A program made the translations under genes and the position numbers. Below the pieces are notes generated by a model. It was not told where the DNA came from and made no database searches. It saw only the letters and a list, made by a program, of their open reading frames with translations. Of a DNA stretch of 64,000 nucleotides, positions 12,494 through 24,200 are shown piece by piece (positions within the stretch are counted from its first letter, which is position 1; every line of letters begins with the position of its first letter). The stretch is from Viola odorata. Its lineage: Eukaryota > Streptophyta > Magnoliopsida > Malpighiales > Violaceae. The DNA is taken from assembly GCA_963691705.1 (NCBI GenBank), contig OY829539.1, positions 1,986,501 to 2,050,500 of the forward strand, in the 5' to 3' direction.

Positions 12494-14236
12494 ATGACTG
12501 AACCAGCCAAGACCAATGAAGCACTAATGGCTAGAATAGCCGAGTTAGAGGAGCAAGTTAGGATCAGTACAGAAAGGGCCGCCAGGGCCGAAAAGGAAAG
12601 AGATGAAGCTGTCACCGAAGTGCCACCAGGTTTTGATCTCCCTCAAACAAACGGACCTTCCTCTTCGCTCGCCGTCGCAGGACCTTCTATACTCCCGCCA
12701 CTTTCTGGCCCCGTGGGCCATTGGAGATGGGTTAGTCCCTTCACTGTACCCACCGCTGCAAATCCACCAGTTAAGATGGGTGAAGAGATCTCCCCGTCAC
12801 TTCAGCACCTTTCAACCAACCCTACAGCTGCAGTAGGTACAACCAGATAGTGTTCCCACCCATCTCAGGTTCGTTCTGCCCAAGCCGCAATTTCGGGACC
12901 ATCGGAAATTAAACTTCCGGGAAGCAATCCGATACAGCTACAGTCCTCTCGTGAATATTCACCGGCCATAGGTTTTGGCGCCATTAGTGCAAAAGGGTCT
13001 AGTGTTGATCGATTGATCCCACGAGAGGACGAGCTAAAGGTTATTGAAAGATATGACCCTAGGGATCCCGCTGATAAAAGCATGATGCTAGAAACTACGA
13101 CTCCTCGGAAGTTCAAGATCCCACAATCCGAGAGGTACGCGGGGATTGAATGCCCCAAAACTCGCCTCAAAATCCACCACAACAAAACATCTGAATGGTA
13201 CAAGCTCGACGCAGAAATCGCACCCAACCGTTCTGATTTGCGAAATCTAGAGAAAAGGGCTGAGGGATCAGTAAAAACTTATGCTCAGAAACGGAAAGAA
13301 CTAGCCGCGAGGATATCTTTTCCTTCGAATGACAGGCAACCTTTCCCATCACCCCCAACACAAAAACCGCGACTTACACAACGTAGACCATATAACCCAC
13401 CAAAAAAACCAAGAAATCAAAATAACCGTTGGGATCGAGAGTCACTGCCACCGCTTCCCATTCCTTTAGGAGAGATCTACGAGCGCCTTTTGGCAGCTAA
13501 ACAAATTGCACCCACCCCAATCCAACCTTTACAGCCTCCTTATCCAAGTTGGTATGATCCTGATGCTAGATGCAAATACCATGCTGAAGCCCTTGGTCAC
13601 ACCATAAAAGACTGCCGCACCTTTAAGAGAAAGGTTTACCGTTTGATCAGACGTGGATGGATCTCTTTCGAGGATTTAACCGAAAGACCCGCACAACCTA
13701 AGCCCTCCATCCCACCCAGGGAGACGAATAGAGAACCGGTACCGCCACTCCCACTCCCCGCAGGGGAAATATACAAGCATCTCATCGCAACTGGACAGAT
13801 CGTGCCAATCCCAGCCCGACTTCAGCAATCTCCAAGCCTAAGTTGGTACAATCCCAACATTGTGTGCGAATATCACGCTAGGGCATCGGGCCATACGCTG
13901 GACAATTGCTTTGCCTTTAAAATGAAGGTAAAACATCTAATCAAAAGTGGAGGGGTCTCCTTCGAGGGCTTGACCAAAAGACCTGACACGGCCATCGACC
14001 CTCTCCCAAACCACGCCTTAGGTGGTGAAGATATGAATGCTATTTCGATGGAAATGGTTGGGAAGAAGACTTGCGAGTTAGAGACAGTTGACACCGTCAG
14101 TAACGGTCCTCCCACCTCTTGTTCCCACAAATATATGTCTCAAGTTGGGCCAGTAACAAGTGAATTTCCTGATATTGGGGGCATGACAGGGAAAACAGAA
14201 TGTATCCCCACATCGGAGCCACATTCTCCCTCATAG
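12494..14236 (+). pseudogene. Element A gag, with stop and internal deletion
   Basis: Starts at ATG 12494 (MTEPAKTNEAL), the start also kept in C. The N-terminal part has a short Glu/Arg-rich coiled coil, followed by a conserved segment with ERYDPRDPADKS. A TAG at 12848-12850 replaces a CAG present in C. Near 13335 the frame jumps from NDRQP to FPSPPTQ, omitting about 115 residues found in C (the part with FVNTFKAPYYAYLTLG and a proline-rich linker), a deletion of about 340 bp. Two CxYH...GH...C knuckle-like repeats follow, near 13570 and 13865, as in Ogre gag. The frame ends at TAG 14234. Not functional. Confidence 0.82.
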
Positions 14237-14399
14237 TCGAAATCGTCAATATGAATCACACCGTGGTCAGTATAGCTTCAGATTCCTGTATTGATGCTCC
14301 GGGAGAAGAAGAATCGTTGCCTGGTTCAGTCATTCTCGTAAAGAAGTCAGGGGAGTCTGTGTGCAGTTGGACCATCACCATGCTTCCGGATGTCTCTCC

Positions 14400-14543
14400 G
14401 AGATTGCTCCTTTTGAAAAATATATGTTTGCACGTTTTCTTACGAAGCCATTTTGTAGGGACTCATGTTCCCTTTTGTTAAAAATCAATATATGTGCAAA
14501 TTTTCATTTTCACGCATCTCTTTTTTCGCACTTTTAATTTTAG
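14400..14543 (+). other. Degenerate pol intron of element A
   Basis: The acceptor CTTTTAATTTTAG ends at 14543, directly before the ATGAGTGTTAG block that opens the reverse-transcriptase exon. At the donor, C has CC/GTAATT but A reads CC/GAGATT, so the GT is lost. Ogre elements are known to carry an intron just before reverse transcriptase. Confidence 0.6.
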
Positions 14544-15501
14544 GATGAGTGTTAGTTCGGATTGTCTTGGTAAAACCTATGTCTTTACTAGAGAAGAAAT
14601 GGTCGTCACCACCGAAGATAAGGTCGAAATCTCCGACGAACTGGCCCGTTTACTAGAAAGTTCAGAAAAGGAAATAACCCCTCGTAAGGAGGAATTGGAC
14701 GAAGTAAACTTGGGGGGCAAGCAATGAGGGTCAGAAGTTAGTCAAGATCGGAACTACCTTGGATACGACTCTGAGGGAAAGATTGATTTCCCTCCTCAAA
14801 AGACTACTCCGATGTATTCGCATGGTCATACGCCGATATGCCAGGTCTTGATCCTGGGATAGTCAAGCATCGTATCCCATCGATGCCTAAACCAGTCAAA
14901 CAAAAGCTTGAAGAAAATCATCCAAAATGGTAGTCTCTCACAAAGACTGGCATGACACGCTTCCTTCGCACTGAACGCTTACCGGATAGCAACTCATACA
15001 TCCCCAGGGGGCAACTCCCTTCTCATTAGTTTACGGCATGGAAGCCGTAATTCCCCTCGAGGTAGGAGTCCCTTCTCTCAGAATCCTGGCAGAGTCTGAA
15101 GTAGAAGAATCAGATTGGGCAAGAGTGAGATACGAGCAGTTAGGCCTCCTTCCTAAAAAATGCTTGGTCGCTATCTGCCATGCGCAATTATATCAGCAAA
15201 GAATGGCCAACGCTTACAACAAGAAAGGGCGACCTCGCAAGTTCGAGACTGGGATTTAGTGTTGAAGAAGTTTCTCCCTCATCTGGAGGCTAGTCAAGGA
15301 AAATGGGCCCCAAGGTACGAGGGGCCATATCTGGTCAAAAGTGCATTCTCAGGGGGTGCCCTAATGCTAACCAACGTGGATGGAGACGATCTCCTAAGAC
15401 CGGTAAACGTCGATGCACTCAAGATATACTTCGCCCGAAAGCGTCACGAACTGAGCGTTCGGCCAGACCAAGGACATAGGGGTTTTATCATGACAATCTA
15501 G
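14544..15501 (+). pseudogene. Element A pol remnant (start of RT fused to end of integrase)
   Basis: The exon opens with MSVSSDCLGKTYVF as in C, with a frameshift near 14725. Similarity to C reverse transcriptase stops at about 14905 (KPVKQKL). The next bases match the late integrase segment IIQKM and HKDWH. The junction falls where both parents read roughly AAAANCTT, so a microhomology-mediated deletion of about 2.5 kb is likely. It removed the polymerase, both RNase H domains and the integrase core. The integrase C-terminus (15038-15501) has a further one-base loss near 15255 and lacks the stop used in C. Confidence 0.82.
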
Positions 15502-17746
15502 CACAAACCCTTGTCCTGAAATTAATAAGACAAGTTTTTTAGGAGATGCTCATTATTTTAAAATTTTGTTATTCTTTTTCTTTAACTTGTGAGATGACAA
15601 AAGGAGGCATGGCATGGATGGATCCACAAGAGTAGCTCGGGACGTAAGACGTGTCACTTAGACTAACGCCACTAATCAACCTTCAGTTTTGTAGGGACGT
15701 AAGGTCTCACGCCTCAACTCGTCATCACGATAGAACCAGAGAGTTCCGCTCGTAGGAGCTGTTGAATTGCCGCAACGGGCCACCTTCAAGAGCAAATCAG
15801 GAAAGATTTTAAGACAAACCATCACCATCTAAAGCGAAATTTCTTTTCCTCGCAGTGCTACCGGCGCAGCCGGCATCGCAAATAATCAGTCTCAAAGGAC
15901 TAAACGTTGGACCAAAGTCACAAAGCCCATCCGATGCAAATCACACCGCAATAACCCACGGATAACCCGTCTAAAAGGGAGAGCTTAAAACTTATCAATC
16001 ACTTTACTTTTGCTAAAAAGTGTCTTGCATTTACTCCTCATTTGTTCTCGCCATATCTTTTTCAGGGACGGGGTCACCCCCATTTGTTGCCTGCAGAAGA
16101 ACGGTAAGCATATACCCTTGCGGCCCCGCTGCACATCTCGGAGACAGAGGATTTCCCCTTTACCCCCGAGCAATCACGAAGCCCATCAACGAAGGTCTAA
16201 CAAGAACCGGTAAGTAAATGGACCAAATGCGTATCTCATCATCCCTTCAACCTGGATCGGCGGTTCCCATGAAGCAGCTGAAAAAGAAACCAATCAGCGC
16301 ATCTAAGCAAGGCATTCTGGAGCTGGGACTACGTCATAAGCACCCTCGAAAAGCCAAGTTAAAGGAAGGGAGAATCCCTGAACTTATCTTAGTTTTGTTA
16401 TCAAATTAATTTCCCTTTCCGTTTTCCCCTCTGCATCTCACAGGGACGGGAAGCATCTCGCTGTCATCCGCATGGAGCTCGTGGAAGACGCCCGCGCAGC
16501 CCCGCTGCGCAGTTCAGGGGAGTCCCTCTTTCTTTTCCCTTTATTTAAATTTGTTTTTATTCCTGCTCGCTTTGTTAGCTTTAAGTCGAGTACGGTCGTC
16601 TGGCCCACTGGGGGCAACCTTAGGTTCTCGTTAGACCCTTGCAAATAACTCATCCCCCACATCTAGCAATCAAAACGTCTAGCAATCAAAATATCTAGCA
16701 ATCAAAACATCTAGCAATCAAACGTCTCGCAATCAAAACATCTAGCAATCAAAGCATCTAGCAATCAAAACATCTAGCAATCATAGCGTCTAGCAATCAA
16801 ACGTCTCGCAATCAAACATTCTAGCAATCAAAACATCTAGCAATTAAACCATCTAGCAATCAAACATCTAGCAATCTAACATCTAGCAATCAAACATCCA
16901 GCAATCAAACATCCAGCAATCAAACCCCCTAGCAATTAAACCACCCGTCAATCAAAAATCAAAAATCAATCAAAAATCCCTCTTTAGCCCGGCTCAAACA
17001 AAAGCATACTACTCTCATAAGCATTTTCATGCATCGCATAGGTTAGGAATATTTAATCCCTCTGTTAACTCCAGCATCTATCCAAATTACGTGCCATGCA
17101 TGATATTACCGGTTTGCTCTTATATCCGCGGTTTGCTCCGACGTAAGCAGTCACAAACAAATCCCGGTAAGCATCTTTGAGCCATCACGCCTTATCCTTC
17201 ATGAGTGTAAGAGCCTGACTAGGTACTAGTTGAGTTCGCATAATATCCAAGGTACATGCACCATTAGACATGGGATAGCTATAAAGTGACATGGGACTTT
17301 TACGATTTTCTCCACTTTTTTCGTTTCTTCCCTCTTTCCACCATATATGTCATCACTCCCCAAACCGTCAATATCACTCATGCCCTGAGAGCCGAAGAGC
17401 AATTTCAGCTAAAATTGTCAGCCGGAAGTAAAAGCACGCCAAGTTCAAGTTCACGACGAAGGAGACGGAAAAGGTCACCAGGAGATCGCTAAGGACTATC
17501 ACTGAAGAAGCAGCAACGACGAAGGCCAAGGCCTCAAGACAAAAGGGGAAGAGATCAAGACGAAGGCTGTGCTTACTCTGCTCGGTTGCATTTTCAAATC
17601 AAATCAAAAAGGGGAGGGATAAAAAAAAAAACAAAAAAGAGAGAAAAATGAGAGGAAAAAAAAAGAAAAAGGGGAGAGGGGAAAAAGGAAAAGAAAAGAA
17701 AAATGCTCAGAGACCTTCGCAGAATACAAACAATCGAAGAGCCAAA
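15502..17746 (+). other. Element A 3' untranslated region, first part
   Basis: No gene seen. Collinear and inverted relative to C (33119-33939, then 3746-5770), apart from a 17-bp array at 16660-16960 that C lacks. Ends with a purine-rich tract (about 17615-17705). Element B is inserted at 17747-17751. Confidence 0.75.
16660..16960 (+). repeat. Minisatellite of about 17 bp, element A only
   Basis: Eighteen or nineteen head-to-tail units of CATCTAGCAATCAAAA with small changes (CGTCTCG, CATCCAG variants), degrading at the right end. At the equivalent place in C (about 5250-5272) the flanks are joined without any array. Confidence 0.9.
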
Positions 17747-17751
17747 GCAAG
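17747..17751. repeat. Target-site duplication GCAAG, left side of element B
   Basis: GCAAG precedes the first LTR base of B and recurs at 27293-27297 after its last base. The flanks join in the inverted counterpart within C near 4440-4455 (TGTGCTTGC region). Confidence 0.93.
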
Positions 17752-18426
17752 TGTAGACATCAAAATTGCGGACCATCTTAAAATATGTGGTCCAATTTAT
17801 AAAAAAAGTCACGAAGCCTATTCATCAAAATCCGTGAGGCTTATTTCAACAAACTTATACTCGGAGGGATAAAAATTCATCTCATATTTATTAAATAATT
17901 TGATTAAGTGTCAAATTAATTAATATTTAATTATTAATTAATGTGCAAATTAATTAATAATGGTGGTTACACATTGGGCCAATGAGATGAGGACATGTGT
18001 CATCTTTTCCACTCAAAACCATCCCTATGAGCCTATAAATAGAGGCCTCATTAGAAGGTGAAGGACACATTATTTTGAGGAGAAGAAGTGCTGCGAAAAT
18101 CAAGAACTAAAGCATATCGTCTCCAAGGAAGAAAGAGAAGCCACAAGCTGATTCAAGGCCGGTTTTCTCTCAACCACATCAAATCAAATCAAGAAGAAGC
18201 CACAAGCTAATTCAACGTCGGTTTCTTCTCAAATCAACCGCGGATTACAAGCTGATTCAAGGCCAATCCGTCATCCATCCAACTCAAGTTCAAATCCAAA
18301 TCCGGAGTGAAGATTGATTCATTAATCAGAGGAATCAAGAGAAGAAGAACCACTTTTATTCTACATTCAACATTTGTAATTTGACACGTGTAATTTTCTC
18401 TTGTTACGGAGAAATTTGTGTGTACA
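17752..18426 (+). repeat. Element B 5' LTR
   Basis: 675 bp, TGTAGACATC to GTGTGTACA. Contains a TATA motif (CCTATAAATAGAGG near 18031). Nearly identical to 26618-27292. Confidence 0.96.
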
Positions 18427-18432
18427 AATTTC

Positions 18433-18450
18433 TGGCACGCCCAGTGGGAC
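18433..18450 (+). other. Element B primer-binding site
   Basis: TGGCACGCCCAGTGGGAC, six bases after the LTR, starting with the TGG expected for pairing with a tRNA CCA end. The tRNA identity was not determined. Confidence 0.75.
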
Positions 18451-18500
18451 ACTACTCTCCTCTCATCTTTTGAATCACACTCCTCAAATCAAGATCCAAA

Positions 18501-20857
18501 ATGAATCGCCTGATTAGAAATCAGACCGATGACTCCTTTCCTGAAGCACTTCAAGAAGGTCTTCCCGCAACACGTGCTCGCACTAGATCCGGAAGAGCCA
18601 GTTGGTGTCACCATTGAAACAATATTCCCGTAGGGAAAAACCAAGAAGAAAGGTCGTTAGAGAGATCCAAACCAGATCTGATGGCTCTTACTACCCGAGT
18701 GGAGAGTCCGATGCCGGAGTTGCTTCTGAAAACACTCTAACTAGGAGATGGGTAGACTACAGCTCTGACTCCTCTGAATCCTTTGCTGCGGTGATGGCCA
18801 TCGACGCTTCCCCAGATGCTGAGACTCGCTTTCAAGAGATGTCCTTAGCAATTGAAAATTTGACAAAAGCTATGGCAGAGAAAGATGCCCAAATAACTTT
18901 CTTGACGGCTAAGTTGGCAAGTCACCCAGGTTCATCAAGCAATCCAAACTTCAGCGGAGACTCTTTTGGTGATGAGAATGCTGAGCGAGAACGACAGATG
19001 AAATACCATGAAGACTTCGCCACGGCAAATAATCTGAATGACAGCAGCAACAACACCGCGACACCCGTCGCAAATCTGACAGTTCAACAACTGCAGATGA
19101 TGATTGCTAACACTATCCGTGCTCAATATGGCGGAGCTTCGCAATCCTCTCTCGGGTACGCGAAGCCTTACTCAAGGCGCATAGATGAACTATTACTGCC
19201 TGTGGGGTATCAACCTCCAAAATTCCAGCAGTTCGAGGGGAAAGGGAACCCTAAACAACACATCGCTCACTTCGTAGAGACTTGCAACAATGCAGGAACT
19301 TATGGAGATATGATGGTGAAGCAATTTGTTCGATCCCTGAAAGGCGTGGCCTTCGAATGGTACACTGACATCAGGCCTGGGTCTATTGATAGTTGGGACC
19401 AACTTGAAAGAGAATTCCTAACTCGCTTTTACAGCACTCGACGGATTGTCGGCCTACCAGAACTGGATGGGACGAAACAAAGAAAAGATGAACCCGTTAC
19501 TGAGTTCATCGAAAGATGGAGAAACTTGGTCCTTAATTGCAAAGAAAGGATCAGTGAGTCATCTTCAATCGACATGTGTGTCCAAGGAATGCATTGGGGA
19601 CTGCTCTACAACTTGCAGGCAAACATGCCATGCACATTTGAGGAGCTCGCAACTAGAGCTCATGATTTGGAAGTCCAGATCCAAAGGCACGGGAGTTACA
19701 TGCCAAATGATTCTCGCGAAAAAAAGGAAGTCAAGAAAGAAGTAAGGAAAGACCTGAAGGCCAGCAAGGGAAAAGAAAGCATGGTGGTTACCACTGCACC
19801 TGTGAAGATATCCTCCAAGGAGGCCCAAAGGAAAGAAGGGATGAAGCAGGTCAAGATGGAGTACAAGCCTTTCAGAGCTCAGAGAAGGACCCTGAAGGAA
19901 CGTGAAGAAAGGGGATACCCCTTTTTAGACTCGGAAGTCTCCGATATTCTGGACCAGCTCCTTGAACAAAAATTGATCGAACTTCCACCATCAAAGCGCC
20001 CAGAAGAAGTGAACCAGGTTGACAATCCTAGGTATTGCAAATATCATCGGATCATCAGTCATCCGGTAGATAAATGCTTTGTCCTTAAAGATCTCATCGT
20101 TCGTTTGGACAACGAAGGTAAGATAAAACTCGATAGTGAAGATGTTGCAGAGGCCAACTACGTCACGACCACCACAAAGAATGATGCTACACAGACGATG
20201 ATTGCCTTCGGGTCATTCGATCCTATCCCATTGTCTCAAGCCTTGGGTCAGGGGATAGTCGCCTCTCAGCCGACGATACTGACAGCTGAATTACCGAAAG
20301 GGGCAGTCCCTATAAAATTCAGCACGGATGGAGAAGTCAAGGTCACCTATGCTTACCCAGGGATGCCAAAGATAGGCAACCCTTATGGGTCAAGCTTGTA
20401 CGAGCTAATGACTGATGACTTAGATATTTGGGAAACAAGCTCTAAGTCCGAAGATGAATTTAACGATGGTTGGTCAACCTTTAGAAGAAAGAAGAATAAG
20501 AAGGTTCTTGCAAAAAGAAAATCATCATCAAAATGCTCTTATGGTGCCTCTAATCAAAATCATGATGTCCACCAAGAAGGATGGGGTCTTCCGAGCGAAC
20601 ATCTAGAGATGTCTAAAGAAGGAAGGGCGATAACTCTTGAAGAGTATTTCCCAGAGGAGCAATGTCGTGAAGATTGTGTCGCAGTCCACATGGTCAGCGT
20701 AAAGCAAGGTGAAGAGTCCCACCAGGAGGATGACAATGTTATAAAAAGGTTGAAAGAGGTTCCATCAAATGTCTCTTTAGCCGAAACGCTTAATCTCCCT
20801 TCAGAAGTCAGGATGTCACTAGTACAAGCATTGGTAGATCCAACCAAATATAAGTAA
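18501..20857 (+). pseudogene. Element B gag, frameshifted near its start
   Basis: The likely start is ATG 18501 (MNRLIRNQTDD). That frame ends after 38 codons at about 18617, while the long gag frame (751 codons) is open from 18602 but has no ATG there. A single lost base near 18601-18604 explains both. The central part holds the retrotransposon gag core (FEGKGNPKQHIAHF, then VAFEWYTDI and EREFLTRFY), which forms the particle shell. A later CKYH...H...C cluster near 20035 is knuckle-like. Low-complexity Lys/Glu stretches follow. The frame stops at TAA 20855-20857, in the same frame as the protease and pol. Confidence 0.85.
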
Positions 20858-21283
20858 AGATTGTTGAAAGTTGTTGATCAACCATCTTAGGTCGAATGCT
20901 TTAATGCAATCACCTTTACAGATGATGATTTGCTACTGGGATCTCGCTTGCACAATAGACCTCTTTATGTTGCAGGTTACATTCGAGAAGAAAAGGTCAG
21001 AAGGATACTTGTGGATCAAGGGTCAGCGGTCAGCATTATACCCATACATACAATGAAGAAACTAGGAATTGCCATGTCTGAACTTTCCAAAAGTAAGTTG
21101 GTCATCCAAGGTTTCAATCAAAAGGGTTAAGCTGCCATTGGCACGATTCGAGTGAAGCTAGAGATCGAAGAATTGGTATCTACTGTTCTTTTTCATGTGA
21201 TTGATGCTAGAACATCCTACCAGTTGCTCCTCGGAAGGATTTGGTTACACGAGAATGGAGTTATCCCTTCAAGTTGGCACTAA
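20858..21283 (+). pseudogene. Element B aspartic protease region with in-frame stops
   Basis: In the same frame as gag and pol, this stretch reads as a retroviral-type aspartic protease: LLGSRLHNRPLYVAGYI, then active-site LVDQGSAVSIIP, then LLLGRIWLHENG. TAG at 20888-20890, TAA at 21128-21130 and TAA at 21281-21283 break it, in addition to the gag stop at 20855. Each could come from CAA or CAG by one C-to-T change. The catalytic Asp is present. Confidence 0.82.
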
Positions 21284-24200
21284 TGCCTCAAATTTATTCG
21301 CAATGGAGAGGTAAAATGCGTTAAGGGAGAAACCAACCCATTCAACGAGGAAGAGTCACATTTTGCAGATGCAAAATTCTTCTCAGAAGAACAGATTCCT
21401 TCAGAAGCCTTCCCCATCTTCGCGCCACAATATAAGAAGAATGGAGAAAGTTTATCTTCTACGACAAGAGCAACACCTGTGTTCGTAAAGGCTTCGCTTT
21501 CCAAAACCGCCATCACTGAGGAAGTAGAAGTCTTAAAAAGGAGTATGACTCTCCCTATCCCTATGATTTCAACATTGGTTCCAAAACCATTCAAGTTGGA
21601 AGCTCCTCAAAAGATAAAATCTAAGGATGCGGGTGAAGGATCAGCAAGACGACCCATCCCTATGATTTCAACATTGGTCTCAAGGCCATCCAAGCTGGAA
21701 GCTTCCAAGGAGACAAGATCCGAAGATATAAAAAGTGAAGGATCAAAAGGATGTAGTCGAGCATGGTATGACCCAAAAGTCAAAAGACTTTTTGAGAATG
21801 CTGGGTACTCAAAAGGAGAGCCTCATAAACTTGGTGACTTGGATGTTGTCCTTTCTAGCGGAAGACCATCTACAGAAAGGCAAAGGTTTGGGCTCGGTTT
21901 CCTACAAGATCCTCCAGCCAAGATCAAAGTCAAAAGGGCATCTGCAAACCCAATTATGATACAAATATATGAAGTTGATAAGGAGATCCCTAAGGAGGAG
22001 AAGCCTTCCGTATTTAGCCGTATCCAAGGAGAAACGGCTAGGGTTTCTATTTTTGACAGGTTAGGAGACAAAGCGTCTTTGGAGCCTGAACTTACAACAC
22101 CACCACAGAGGAAGTCCGTCTTCACACGGCTAGGACCTAACAACCTAAATCAAAAAGGAAACTCCAAGAAGCAAAAGCAGAGGAGAAAATACGTTAAACG
22201 ACAACTCTTCCACAATGCTGAAGACATAGAGGTTGAGGATGTTAATTGTGCCTCCGTTGAGGAAGTGTCGGATGAAGATGAACTAGAGTCAGCTCCGTCA
22301 ACATTTGAGGAAGAGGGGCAAGCGACAGTTGATGAATTGAAAGAAGTAAACTTGGGCACTATCGACGAGCCAAGACCAACTTTCCTAAGTGCTCTATTGA
22401 GTCCCGAAGATGCAGAAAAGTACATGGAACTCTTGAAAGAATTCAAGGATGTGTTTGCATGGTCTTACAAAGAAATGCCTGGACTAAATCCCAAGGTTGC
22501 AGTGCATCACCTTGCAGTGAGACATGGCATAAGACCTAGTAAACAACCTCAAAGGAAGTTTCGCCCGGACCTAATCCCATCGATTGAAGCTGAAGTGAAT
22601 AAACTCATTGAGGCCGGATTTATCCGCGAAGTCAAATACCCTACCTGGATTGCCAACATCGTGCCAGTGAAGAAGAAGAATGGCCAAATCCGCGTTTGTG
22701 TGGACTTTCGCGACCTGAATAGGGCTTGTCCTAAAGATGACTTCCCTCTCCCAATCACTGAGTTGATGGTCGATGCAACCACAGGCCACAAGGCTTTATC
22801 TTTTATGGATGGCTCATCCGGATACAATCAAATCCGCATGAATCCAAAAGATGAAGAGCTTACGACATTCAGGACACCTAAAGGCATATATTGTTATAAG
22901 GTAATGCCATTTGGCTTGAAGAATGCTGGAGCCACCTACCAACGGGCAATGCAAAAAATCTTCGACGACATGATGCACAAAAGGGTAGAATGTTATGTTG
23001 ATGATGTAGTAGTTAAGACTAAAACAAGGCAAGATCACTTAAGTGACTTGAGGGTTGTGTTTGAAAGGCTTCGTCGATATCAGCTCAAGATGAACCCACT
23101 GAAGTGTGCCTTCGGAGTTACCTCTGGGAAATTCCTTGGTTTCATTGTTAGACATCACGGCATCGAAATCGACCGAACAAAGATCGATGCTATACTCAAC
23201 ATGCCCGAACCTACAAATATTCATGAGTTGAAAAGTTTGCAAGGAAGATTGGCGTACATAAGAAGATTTATCTCTAATTTGGCTGGATGTTGCCATCCAT
23301 TTAGTAGATTGATGAAAAAGGACGTACCCTTCGAATGGGATGAAGCCTGTCACAATGCTTTCGAAAGCCTCAAAAGGTATTTGCTTCACCCGCCAGTTCT
23401 CGCGGCACCCATTCCCGGAAAACCATTGATCCTTTACATATCCGCTCAAGAGCAATCTCTGGGGGCAATGCTCGCTCAACTAAATGAGAGCGATAAAGAA
23501 AATGCACTTTATTACTTGAGTAGGACACTCGTGGGAGCTGAGCAAAAGTACGCTCCAATCGAGAAGATTTGTTTAGCTCTAATCTTTGCTGCTAGAAAGT
23601 TGAGGTATTACATGCTCTCGCATAGCATTCATTTGATATCAAAGGCAGATCCTCTCAAGTATCTGATGTCTAGACCAATCCTCTCAGGAAAGTTGGCTAA
23701 ATGGACATTACTGTTGTTAGAGTTTGAGATAACCTTTGTGCCACAAAAGGCCACAAAAGGACAAGCTCTAGCAGATTTCTTAGCAGATCATCCGATTCCG
23801 GCGGAATGGGAGCTTCCTGAGGATTTTCCAGATGAGGAAGTTTTCTTCACTGATTTTATGCCATCATGGAAACTTTTTTTTGATGGTGCAGCTAGAAGCT
23901 ATGGTGCAGGAGCTGGGGTGGTATTTGTTACTCCCCACGATGAGGTGCTGACATTCTCTTTCACCTTGACGGAAAATTGCTCTAATAACGTCGCAGAGTA
24001 CCAAGCTTTGTTGATCGGTTTAGAGGTAGCACTAGAAATGAAGATCAACCAATTGGAGGTATATGGTGACTCACAGTTGATTGTCAACCAACTATTGTCT
24101 GAGTATGAGGTCCGAAAAGAAGATCTAGTACCGTATCATCAATACGCAATGAAATTATCAGAGAAGTTCGAGTCTATAAGTTTCAACTTCGTTCCAAGAA

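Noticed and set aside
16660..16960. Regular repeats resembling a CRISPR array
   Set aside because: Units are contiguous with no unique spacers, there are no cas genes, and the context is a plant retrotransposon.
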